A stretch of DNA of 64,000 bases from Arachis hypogaea (taxonomy: Eukaryota; Streptophyta; Magnoliopsida; Fabales; Fabaceae): NCBI RefSeq assembly GCF_003086295.3, contig NC_092051.1, positions 12,020,810 through 12,084,809 on the forward strand, in the 5' to 3' direction. The notes under the pieces are model-generated. The model ran no database searches and was not told where the DNA came from. It saw nothing but the letters and a program-made list of their open reading frames with translations. The translations under genes were made by a program, and so were the position numbers. Positions 55,643 to 64,000 of the stretch are shown piece after piece (position 1 is the first letter of the stretch; each line of letters begins with the position of its first letter).

Positions 55643-57538
55643 GAGTAAATTACCAATTATATTCCCGAATTTGTAAAACGCTGACAAAAATAACTCTAAT
55701 ATTTGATAACGACAATCATACCTTCGAAAAATTTAAAAACGCTACAAATCTGACAATCCGTGATGAGAAGCCTTCTCCGTTTAACAGAACTTGGTGATGT
55801 GTCAAATGGAAGTCCAACGTGACCTCCATATTAGGCTTCTCAACCTTTTCTCCCTTATTTAGAATCGTGAAAGAACGTTTTCCCCAAATTGAGCATAAAG
55901 CAAAACCCTAACCATTGGCATGCATGGTGGAAGCTCAGTCATGTCAAGTTATAATCGAAGGACACAGAATATGGAAAATAGTGGATCTGAAGGGCTCGAA
56001 GAACATGTGAGCAAGTCGTATGATGGCACATGCTTCTGCCGTCTTCAGGTGGTGGCGTTGAAGTCGAAGATGAGGAGAAACCCAGGAAGATGGTTCTTCA
56101 GGTGTCCTCTGTGGAAGGTAAGCATGATTTTTCTGCTTCATTTGTTCCCCCGTTTGACAATTGAGCTTGATGAATGATATTTGTGTTGGGCAGACGAAGA
56201 ACACTGGGTGCCGTTATTTTCAATGGATGGACGAAACAAATGAGGAATCTGCTGGGGTGGAGGAATGCTCTAAGAATGGCACAGTAGTATGCAATGCATG
56301 TGGAGTATTGGAAGGGAGGTTTACCAGTGTTGAGAGTGAGACGACACAGAGAGATCGAAAGATGTTGATAGAGCAGATGAAGAGAGTTGAATTGCTTCTA
56401 TGTTTCGTACTGGGTGGACTTGTACTGAGTTTGAGTATGAGTTTGATGTGTTTGGTTAGATAGGACAAGGGATGCATGCAGGACAGGGTTTATTGATGAA
56501 TGTTATGTGTTATTGTTGCATAGAATTTATGTTGACATTGCTGTGCCTATTTGATTACTTGTTAATGAATTAGAGCTGTGTCTAGAATTTATGTTGACAT
56601 CAGTAAGAAAAGCATGAATGGAGTGAAGTGCAACTAACTAAAAAGGCAACTCAGATGTGTTAAATAAGTTCAAATAGACCTAAGAAATCAAAATTGGTAA
56701 AAGCACAACATAAAAACCAAAACAACTGGTCTGCATAACATTACGCATTAACTAGATATCAGCATAACATTTCAGTCTTCATACCAGACACCAAAATAAA
56801 CAAATTGTCCAACAAAGGGCAATAACCAACCATACTAAATATCAGCATACAACCCAAAAACTAGATAAAGTCATAACTAAATACCAACCATACTAAATAT
56901 CAACATACAACCCAAAATACTCAAATTGTCCAACAAAGGGCAACTAAATATCAAGTTATAACAAAAGTCATAATCAGCTTAAACACAACACATCAAAACA
57001 CCATCATCATACCTCCATATTCAAACCCCAAATGACTGATAATAAGAACAACGGAAACATAAAATGCTTACCAAAATCTTCGTTGTTCTACGACGATTTC
57101 TTCACTCCGTATCAACGCCAAACGTGACACTGCATGTGACGTTACCAAATCCAAGAGACGGATATAAAGCGACAGCAGACGAAGCCAAACAGAGACCACC
57201 CCCAAGAAACTCTTCAGTTTCGCGCGTCCAACATCCTCTTGGTTAAATATGGTCTTTCACTAAAAGGTTAATCTAGTAATTTCATTTGAATTGGCCAATT
57301 AGGGTTTGATAAATTAGGGATATAGGAAGAAAAGGGATTGAGAAGCCTAATACGGAGGTCACGTTGGACTTCCCTTTGACACATCACCAAGCTCCGTTAA
57401 ACGGAGAAGGCTTCTCCTAACGGATGGTCAGATTTGTACCGTTTTTAATTTTTTCGAGGATATGATTGCCATTATCAAATATTAGGGTTATTTTTGTTAG
57501 CGTTTTACAATTTCGGGGGCATAATTAGTAATTTATTC
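55643..57538. mobile_element. Mutator-like element carrying a GRF zinc-finger gene
   Basis: The ends are GAGTAAATTACCAATTAT and ATAATTAGTAATTTATTC, with inverted arms of about 220 bp (for example GAGAAGCCTTCTCCGTTTAA against TTAAACGGAGAAGGCTTCTC, and GTCACGTTGGACTTCC). The 9-bp TSD is TAAATAAAT (55634-55642) against TAAACAAAT (57539-57547), 8/9. No Mutator transposase lies inside. The cargo is a complete small gene (55920-56463). 57060-57240 looks like a minus-strand leader exon with donor TTTTG/GTAAGC. Confidence 0.88.
55920..56463 (+). CDS. GRF-type zinc-finger protein with a C-terminal membrane segment
   Basis: Two exons (55920-56117 and 56194-56463, donor GTAAGC, acceptor GGGCAG, phase 0) encode 155 residues without a break. 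The GRF zinc finger spans both exons: CFCRLQVVALKSKMRRNPGR, FFRCPLWK, then GCRYFQWMDE (C-x-C...C...C pattern, with the typical NPGR(x)F and FxWxD). A coiled-coil-like stretch (RDRKMLIEQMKRVELL) and a hydrophobic C-terminus (CFVLGGLVLSLSMSLMCLV) follow. GRF fingers bind nucleic acid. This short GRF-plus-membrane-tail design is common in legume genomes, often near transposons. Its position inside a Mutator-like element suggests cargo or an element-encoded accessory gene. Confidence 0.82.
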
Positions 57539-57547
57539 TAAACAAAT

Positions 57548-58459
57548 AGATAGAGGTCAAATCTTCTTTCATCACTTTGTATCTTAAATAATGAGTTATG
57601 AGGAACAAAATTGTTCGTTTCGTTTTAGGATCATTTTTGGAGCGACCAAAATAATATTGCAACTAGCACTGGTCTGACTAATAATAAGGAATCAATTTCT
57701 TTTTGGTCAACAAAAAAAAAATCATATATAGAAGTATAGTAGATGAGATGGTGTACTTGTGTATGAAAAAAGTTTGTCAGTGAATATGAATAATTGTGAC
57801 TAACTGACTAAGTACAAAGCTTTTATGCAAGAGTAATAAGGGGACTTACTAACACAGACAAGTCTATTTTACTGTTAAAAAGATGGATGGAATTCTTACG
57901 TACAGTGGATATGCAAATTTTAAACCTTGACTTGAGGCAGGGTAAACTTAACATGGCGAGGCGAATGAAGCTATTCCCTTACCGAAAACATAGTGAAGCC
58001 AAAGGTCAATGCCAATCTCCTATCTTAGAAAGGGCAAGATTCTTCTTGTCTCGCAGATCCAAGAAATTATTGGATGTTTGTCGGTTTGCTACTAGCTAAT
58101 ACAACTTAATTGCATTTTTGTAACTTTCTAAATTTTAATAATTATATGTCAGAATAATAATACATGACAATACAATGTATTATTTTTCTTAGCAGTTAAT
58201 TATTAATATTTAAAATATTAATTAAAAATATAATATTAAACTAATAAATTAAAATAAAGAATACACAATAGATATATAAAATTTACACTAACAAATTATA
58301 ACTCAAATATCATAATTTTTTTTATTCTCACCTAAATTTTAAATTCTAATTTTACTCCTAACTTTAAAAAAAAAATACGAAACTTGCTATGTAGTTTAGT
58401 GTTGTATGATTGTATCATTTTAGAGTTAAAGTAAGTTATATTAATTCAGTTTTAAAAGA
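57548..58459. other. Spacer with a doubtful 70-codon ORF
   Basis: 57887-58099 is an open 70-codon frame (MEFLRTVDMQILNLDLRQGK...) with a basic C-terminal half. It matches no family I know. The rest is AT-rich. Confidence 0.35.
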
Positions 58460-58570
58460 TGAGTCCCGCTAGGGATACAATGAAATATCTATACAATGGC
58501 TACAATGGACTGTTTATAAGGCCCAATCTAATTTAAAAGAAGAAATTAACCCATCAATAATCCTAATCTA

Positions 58571-59030
58571 ATGTGGCTGTTTTGTTTACCACACCACACA
58601 TTTTATGCTAATTACACTTTTTCTCCCAAATCCCAAACCATTAGGTTGTCAACGTTTCACTCCCCATCCAAAACCCTCCAAATTGCTGAACAGACCGGCG
58701 AACCACGAAGACCCGTTTGCGCCGCAACCTTGAACCGTGGAAGGCGAACAGGAAACGGAAACGACCTCATCGCAGCCCTCAAGGATGGCGCCTGGCTGTC
58801 GTTGAACACCCCGCTGTCACCGCCACCCAGCCCCTCCGAGCTCCGCCTCCGATCAGAACTGAAGGCAAAGGAGCGCTCACGGCAGAAAGCAGCAGCCGCA
58901 CCTCTCTACTCGCGTGGTCGCCGTCATCCGCGAGTAGCTGCGCATCCAAACCTGCGAAACCAGCCGCAAGCTCCTCAACGGGTCACCGGAAACACAGCAA
59001 ACATCACTGGAAGAATCCTAACCATCCAAT
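58571..59030 (+). other. GC-rich leader exon of the CSLG/PGG mosaic
   Basis: GC-rich sequence with open frames rich in Arg, Pro, Ser and Ala in more than one frame, ending at a consensus donor AAT/GTAAGT (59030/59031). No conserved protein is recognisable. It most resembles a promoter-proximal exon taken from some host gene. Confidence 0.45.
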
Positions 59031-59698
59031 GTAAGTAGGTGGAGTTGTTCATTTTTCGAATGGTAATCGTTGTTGCATGTAGTATCATAGATGGATTTTG
59101 TTGATGATATGAGTGATTAACCATGGTGAGAAAGCATTAGGTGCGATTGTAGCATCCCGGCAACTGTGGACTCTGTAGTTAGTTAAGGCTGTTGCAATTC
59201 ATGATGGTTTACCATGGTGAGAAAGCATTTGTCGGATGGTTATTCTAGTAGGATATTGGATGGTTAGTCTTGCAATTTTGAAATATTTTCGACAATTTCC
59301 GATACTAACTATGTTGCTCGTGTGAATGTAACCAAAGAATGACCTGAACTTTATGATATTGCTTTGTAATGAAAGTAAAATAATTTTCTTCTCAGGTCTG
59401 GATCGTTTGAGGTTAGTGGGTTGATTTGTTGATGTGATGATATCTGTTTCTCTTGCTACTAGCTGTACATGCACTGAATCTAGCTGAGGTGTTTGATTGT
59501 TCATAGTGAAGAACTCTATTGTTGCAATGTCATTGTGTTGGAACTTGTAGAAGAAATTGTTATTATAGATGGTTGCAATGAATTTAGCATGTTCCTGGAT
59601 GTTTGGTTTCTATTGAAATTATTCAGTTGTTTTTGCTTTAGATATGAGTATCATAACTGCATACCCATATTATAATTCTATGTTTTCAATAATGTTAG

Positions 59699-60130
59699 GC
59701 ACTGAACTTGAACCCCAACAACAATTTGACACATCCAACAAGTTAATCAAATCCTTAAAACATAATTTCACTCCTGATTTGGTGAATAGCGGGAAAGCTT
59801 TACCTGATGAAGAGACTCTACTTTTGGCTTCATGTAACTATGAAACTAACACTAAATGGGGTCAAGAGGTAATAAAGATTAAGAATATCTATGTTTTTTT
59901 TCGATTAACACAGTGCCTTTCAGTGTGCTTATTCCTTATTGCAGATTGGATTCTTGTATGGTACTGTATGTGAAGATGTTCACACTGAATTCATGCTGAA
60001 TTGCAATGGTCGAAATTCAGTTTTTTGTGATCCAGCTAAGCCACAGTTCCTTCGAAACAGTACAACTAACCTGAATGAATTGCTAATTCAAGGAACAAGA
60101 TGGGGTTCTGGTCTGCTTGACATTGGTTGA
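59699..60130 (+). pseudogene. Cellulose synthase-like G (CSLG) fragment, two exons
   Basis: Exon a (59699-59868) reads TELEPQQQFDTSNKLIKSLK, then TPDLVNSGKALPDEETLLLA and SCNYETNTKWGQE. Exon b (59945-60130) reads IGFLYGTVCEDVHTEFMLNC, FCDPAKPQFLRNSTTNLNEL and LLIQGTRWGSGLLDIG, then TGA. The VCEDVHT block carries the catalytic ED (TED in cellulose synthases), and QGTRW is the QxxRW motif that binds the growing glucan in these Golgi or ER glycosyltransferases. After the stop, SMFWPLIHGF continues the family sequence, so the TGA is a nonsense change. The upstream catalytic half and the membrane C-terminus are absent. Confidence 0.85.
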
Positions 60131-60251
60131 AGCATGTTCTGGCCTCTTATACATGGATTTTAATCAAGAATGTAATAATTGAATAAAAGTTCTTAATTTA
60201 TTAGATGTTTATTATCAACTAAAGTGGATGTTCATTTTACTATGTATGTAG

Positions 60252-60896
60252 ATGGTTCGTGCAGAGAGTGAGAAGGATTATTCCTCCTACTACTTGATGC
60301 ATTGTGACAAAGATGGCCTAACAGCTAATGATGTTTTGGAAATGGAGCTTCAGGATATGCCCAAAGAGGCAAAGTGCTGGATAAAGGAGACAACTCAATC
60401 ATGCTCCACAGTAGCAGTTCTTGTTGCCACAGTTGTCTTTGCTGCTGCCTACACAATCACAGGTGGGAGTGAAAAAGACACACCAGTGTTCTTTGGCTCA
60501 CGAGTCTTCCTCTTCTTCACTGTCACAGATGTTGTAGCCCTTGTGAGCTCACTTGCCTCAGTGGTGATGTTCCTTTCAATCCTAACATCGCCATTCGAGC
60601 TATGGGATTTCTACAAGTCCCTCCCAAGAAAACTCAATCTGGGATTTGCACTGTTGTTCTTCTCATTGGTGTGCACAATGCTGGCATTCAGCGCAACCGT
60701 TTTGCTGACGATTCAGTTGGAGAACACAAAATGGACTTCTGTTTTGTTCTATTGTGCTGGATTCCTTCTTGTGGCTATATTTGCATGGATGCAATTCCCA
60801 CTCTATAAGACTCTTCAAAAGTTAATTAGGAGGCTTTACAACGGTGTTAAGCAAGTGGTTGCCAATTACATTGATCAATTATTTCAAAAGACATAA
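60252..60896 (+). CDS. PGG-domain membrane protein, last exon of an ankyrin-PGG gene
   Basis: 214 residues, preceded by an acceptor-like TATGTAG directly before the ATG. The PGG domain is plain: KEAKCWIKETTQSCSTVAVL, TVVFAAAYTITGGSEKDTPV, MFLSILTSPFELWDFYKSLP, then further hydrophobic segments, giving about four membrane helices. In ITN1/ACD6-like plant proteins this is the C-terminal exon behind a set of ankyrin repeats, and the proteins act at membranes in salt and defence signalling. The ankyrin exons are missing here, and the preceding sequence belongs to a CSLG gene. The exon is undamaged and starts with its own ATG, so a short PGG-only protein could be made. Alternatively it is a captured fragment. 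Confidence 0.85.
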   Translation: MVRAESEKDYSSYYLMHCDKDGLTANDVLEMELQDMPKEAKCWIKETTQSCSTVAVLVATVVFAAAYTITGGSEKDTPVFFGSRVFLFFTVTDVVALVSSLASVVMFLSILTSPFELWDFYKSLPRKLNLGFALLFFSLVCTMLAFSATVLLTIQLENTKWTSVLFYCAGFLLVAIFAWMQFPLYKTLQKLIRRLYNGVKQVVANYIDQLFQKT

Positions 60897-62104
60897 ATGC
60901 TATTAATTAATTCACCAATGGCTAGATAGATGGGGACTCTGATTGGTTAGTAAGTGAATGATGTTATTATATCCAATAAGCTCAACTTTTTTGCTTGAGT
61001 TTATGTGTTACCGAATATAAACTAGTATATTTGTAAGGTGTAAATACCATGAAAGCATATATATTAGACCTCACCATTGATTGAGAATTAAATTAAACTA
61101 GTAGATTTGAAACCATTGCAGAATTGTACTAATTTTTAATTTTATGTTAGAAATAGATTGCTCATTTCTAGGGCCATATTTTAATGAATTCCAATTTCAT
61201 ATAATATTAGTTAGATAGTCATAGAATCTGTGTGGATTGCAAATTTTCAATTCTTTTCATTGTTCTTCAAAAGTTCTTGCCAATCTGAACATGTTAAATT
61301 TTATTATGGTATTGTTGCATATATTAGAGATCATTCATATCAGACAAAAGCAAACAAATTTTCATAGTGTAATGGTATAACTTTTTCATTCACATAGCAT
61401 TTTTACATTTCCAAAGGAATGATACAAGAAAGATACCAATGGCTCATTTATTCGAAAAGTCGATGTTTATTTTAAATGGCTAAAGAAAAATACAATCTAG
61501 TATTTGTTTTACAAATCTAAATATCACATAACCTTGTTCTAACTTAATTACTTATATCTAACTGTAACAACTCCAAGCATACTTGAACTCAGTGAATGGT
61601 ACAATAAATCCAATTATACAATATGACTAAGTTCTGTCTTATCAGTTTCTAGCTCAGTCACGTCCGTCAGGTCCACGACCTGCAATCGAACACAAACAAA
61701 AAATCAACCAAAGGAATTAATAAGTGACGTATGGTACTACGACATAAATATTAGCAATATAAACCACCAAGAAAATGACTAACTTAAACAGGATTAAGCG
61801 TGTTAGTAAAATTTTAGTTTATAATAGACACCATGTTCACAATATTTTCTTAACAAATTCTTCTAATAAGACAAAATTATATTAAATTCAATCCAAATCA
61901 AATAAACATCCAAATTAGAATGAAAATAACTATCGACCTACCTAGTAAAATGAACATCCAACCTAAACTTTGGTGAGAAAATTGTACTTGGGAAGAGAAG
62001 AAGCCTTCGCTAGCATTCTTTGGATGAAATGGCCATTGTGAAAGTTTTTATTGGAAATATTAGAACTAAACTTTTCCAAGGGATAAGAGAGCTTGGTATT
62101 TTAC
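60897..62104. other. Spacer with short duplicated motifs
   Basis: The first part is probably 3' UTR of the PGG exon. On the minus strand a possible 3' exon lies near 61560-61680 (acceptor ATTGCAG/GTCGTGG). The block CCTAGTAAAATGAACATCCAA occurs at about 61940 and again at about 62382, part of a local duplication. No further family is recognised. Confidence 0.4.
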
Positions 62105-62162
62105 CCATCTTTGTAAAGGGCATATCCAAAGACCTGTTGTGCATCAATTTCATCCACACAAT
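62105..62162 (-). pseudogene. Squalene epoxidase (squalene monooxygenase) exon fragment
   Basis: A 58-bp exon with acceptor TTGCAG and donor GG/GTAAAA encodes DCVDEIDAQQVFGYALYKDG. This is a near match to the stretch after the FAD-binding fold in plant squalene epoxidases, the ER enzymes that oxidise squalene for sterol and triterpene synthesis. The exon ends at the natural DG/K boundary of those genes. No other squalene epoxidase exon is visible nearby, so only a small genomic piece, with its introns' edges, was kept. Confidence 0.68.
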
Positions 62163-62788
62163 CTGCAACAACTCATAACATTCATTCTGTTAAGAGCCTT
62201 AAATTTGATGAGCAAAGTTAGAGGAATGTGTTCATACCTAAGATTGAAATTCTTCAATAATTTGTCACAAAAAAAACCTTGTCATCCATTAGGAATTTAA
62301 TATTGAATAAATTGTATCTACTTAAAATTCAATCCAATCAACTAAACATCCACCTAAAAATGAAAATAAGCATTCGCATACCTAGTAAAATGAACATCCA
62401 ACAATAATGAATTATTCTCATTCTATTGCAGCTAATTTTCAACCATTGAATTTGGTTAATTTCGATATATTCCATATTTGCTATTGGCTAGTGTAGTTTA
62501 GTTCAATGAAAGGAAAGAGATAAAGGAAGAAGAAAGAAAGAGACTTCAATATCATTGTGTTTGAGATAAAACAAAAAATGAGCAACAGGACAACAAGCCA
62601 CAACAAAATTGAGGAAAAAAATATGACGAATAAAGGATTTATTTTAATGGTTTAAATAGTAATAATTTTGTTCTCTATTCATGGTCAAATTTATATTCAT
62701 GTTTAGGCATAAACAAGAACTTATTTTTTTGCAAATACAATAATGATAAAAATAATATTCAAAAAGATAGATAGATACAGAGACTTAC

Positions 62789-62838
62789 AGAGCCATTAGT
62801 AAGAGAGTTGTGATCAGTTGGTCCTTGAGTTCCCATGA
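62789..62838 (-). other. Possible start exon of the minus-strand mosaic transcript
   Basis: It has acceptor ATTTTAG and donor TCT/GTAAGT. Inside, an ATG opens MGTQGPTDHNSLTNGS with no stop before the donor (phase 0). The family is unknown. The next recognised exon on that strand (squalene epoxidase piece, 62105-62162) needs phase 1, so they do not join directly. Confidence 0.35.
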
Positions 62839-62999
62839 CTAAAATAGAATAATGATAAAAAAAACCCACAAAATATCCAACAAACTTTTATTCAAATATG
62901 AAAAATTAATGACACTAGAAACATACAAATTGAAACAACACTACAGAGAAAAGATTATCGTGTTAGTGGGCATCAGTCGCAGAGAGCAGAATCACAACA

Positions 63000-63260
63000 A
63001 GCCCGGTGGTGAGCAGAGGGGAGGCCGTTGGGCAGCAAACGGTGGCGAGCTTCAACGGCCGCGCTAACGATGGTCGAAGTCATTGTATCATGGTGGAAGG
63101 AGACATGAGGGAGGACGCGCCCGCTGGGGCGCAATTGAGGAGGGCGACGCAAGGGGAGCTTGGTGCGGTGGATGATGGCAGCATGAGAGAGGAAGAGGGG
63201 ACGCCGGTGCTGAAAGGAAAGAAGAAAAAGAACAGTGCAGAGAGGAAATTAGAATTAGGG
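63000..63260 (-). other. GC-rich leader-like region
   Basis: A GC island (GGCCGCGC, GGGAGGACGCGCCCGCTGGG) in AT-rich DNA. Open frames exist on both strands but none is conserved to my eye. By position and composition it resembles a first exon for the minus-strand pieces at 62789-62838 and 62105-62162. Confidence 0.4.
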
Positions 63261-63559
63261 CTGCTGTTTGTGTTGAGGTCACTGAGGAGAATTCTAATTT
63301 TATTCAAATTTTAAATATGAAACAATTAATTAGTTACTCATAGTTTAATTTTAATTATAATTAAACCCCATTATATACATTGTACAATTAGAGTATTAGT
63401 TCCTCATATTTTTCTTTAAAAGATACAGTCATTTTTTCACTTATTACTATGATTGGATGAAATCTATATGAATTCCATACTTAATTTACCCTCTTTTTTT
63501 TTTATTTTTTTAAGAGAGAATACAAAATAGTAACCTCATCACCCCACTTGGTTATTATT

Positions 63560-63751
63560 CATGGTTCTGAAAATCGAACCGGACCGACCGGTTCAACTGG
63601 GTTAATCAAAAATCGATCCCTGGCCGGTTCGGTTGAAGTGAAAAACCGTTTGACAAAAAATCGGTAAAAAAACCGATCAAACTAGCGGTTAATCGATAAA
63701 CCGTTTGAACCGGACGATTTTTTACCGGTTTTTAGTTAAAAAATAAAATAA

Positions 63752-63827
<76 letters not shown>

Positions 63828-64000
63828 CCCCCCTCCCTTCTCTCTCGCACACACCCACAAGCCACTAACTCAGTCACCACTCACCACCCAGCCCCTCTCT
63901 CTCTGATCTCCACACGAAACCCTAGCCGCTCTCTTTCTCCCAGACCGCCAGCGACCAGCGCCGCCATCACCGACGAACTCTTCTCTTCTCCTCAGCCAGC
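63560..64000 (+). mobile_element. 5' part of a hAT-like element, cut by the window end
   Basis: From about 63560 there are dense, two-way repeats of AACCGG, ACCGGTT and AATCGAACCGG, the style of hAT subterminal zones. A (TA)n run (63748-63825) and a C-rich leader (CCCCCCTCCCTTCTCTCTC... to the window end) follow. This is the same order as in the complete hAT at 19822 (subterminal repeats, TA run, C-rich leader exon). The transposase itself, if present, lies beyond the window. Confidence 0.6.
63748..63825. repeat. (TA)n microsatellite
   Basis: About 38 TA units between the subterminal repeats and the C-rich leader of the last element. Confidence 0.95.

Larger units (their letters stand above)
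58460..63405. mobile_element. Candidate large gene-capturing element
   Basis: Near the left end the plus strand has GAAATATCTATACAATGGCT then ACAATGGACTGTTTA. Near the right end the minus strand has TATGAGGAACTAATACTCTA then ATTGTACAATGTATATAATG. Both resemble the motif at 28205-28240 (TATGAGGAGCCAATAGAATA...TACAATGCGTACAATGG). Inside, two inward-facing sets of gene pieces each begin with a GC-rich leader exon: plus strand CSLG and PGG exons, minus strand a squalene epoxidase exon. The terminal similarity is short and no TSD was found, so the unit is a hypothesis. Confidence 0.35.

Noticed and set aside
58571..59038. 155- and 105-residue overlapping ORFs in a GC island
   Set aside because: Two frames are open at once and neither shows a known domain; a splice donor closes the region at 59030.
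59699..60896. A genuine CSLG-PGG fusion protein
   Set aside because: A TGA ends the CSLG frame at 60128-60130, and the PGG exon begins with its own splice acceptor and ATG.

Overview
This is a plant nuclear window, AT-rich and crowded with transposable elements. Spliced genes with GT-AG introns, PGG, HIPP, BAHD and GRF zinc-finger families, TTTAGGG-like repeats and the repeat style all point to a legume, most likely Arachis (peanut or a wild relative). That genus call is an inference from recognised repeat and gene styles; no search was run. No rRNA, tRNA or CRISPR array was recognised. Region by region: 1-1850 holds tandem and telomere-like repeats. 2300-2936 is a decayed ABCB transporter fragment. 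4759-7554 is a two-exon BAHD acyltransferase on the minus strand, spoiled by a one-base frameshift and carrying a microsatellite-encoded polytyrosine tail. 8985-13575 is a long palindromic element into which a Mutator-type MITE and a Mutator-like element have inserted; the latter carries a solo LTR with a perfect 5-bp target-site duplication (TSD). 14723-24941 is a composite retroelement: two 196-bp TRIM-type LTRs with a matching 5-bp TSD enclose a gag-only gypsy unit with one long LTR, and the gag is split by a 4.5-kb hAT transposon with a broken transposase gene. 25240-30503 has a second Mutator-type MITE (9-bp TSD), a gene-capturing long-TIR element and a 1.13-kb tandem duplication. 30835-39836 has a B3-like pseudogene, two 5'-truncated L1-type LINEs in opposite orientations and several small hAT or MITE insertions. 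40623-41166 is an unrecognised Q-rich membrane-protein ORF with a T13 run at a frame break. 42001-47503 holds more nested non-autonomous elements, including a Mutator-like element whose long terminal repeats are arrays of the palindrome CAATCGATTG. The right third is the gene-richest part. A seven-exon minus-strand gene for a Ptta/En-Spm-type plant transposase protein (50192-53419) reads through with all splice phases intact (341 aa). On the opposite strand around and inside it lie truncated fragments of a HIPP metallochaperone, an inositol polyphosphate 5-phosphatase and a SURNod19 protein. A Mutator-like element (55643-57538, 9-bp TSD) carries an intact two-exon GRF zinc-finger gene. The stretch 58460-63405 carries pieces of cellulose synthase-like G, an ankyrin/PGG membrane protein and squalene epoxidase, and may be one large gene-capturing element. 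The window ends inside another hAT-like element. Overall, few genes look functional (the Ptta-like gene, the GRF gene and perhaps the PGG exon). The rest is a record of repeated nested transposition and gene-fragment capture.
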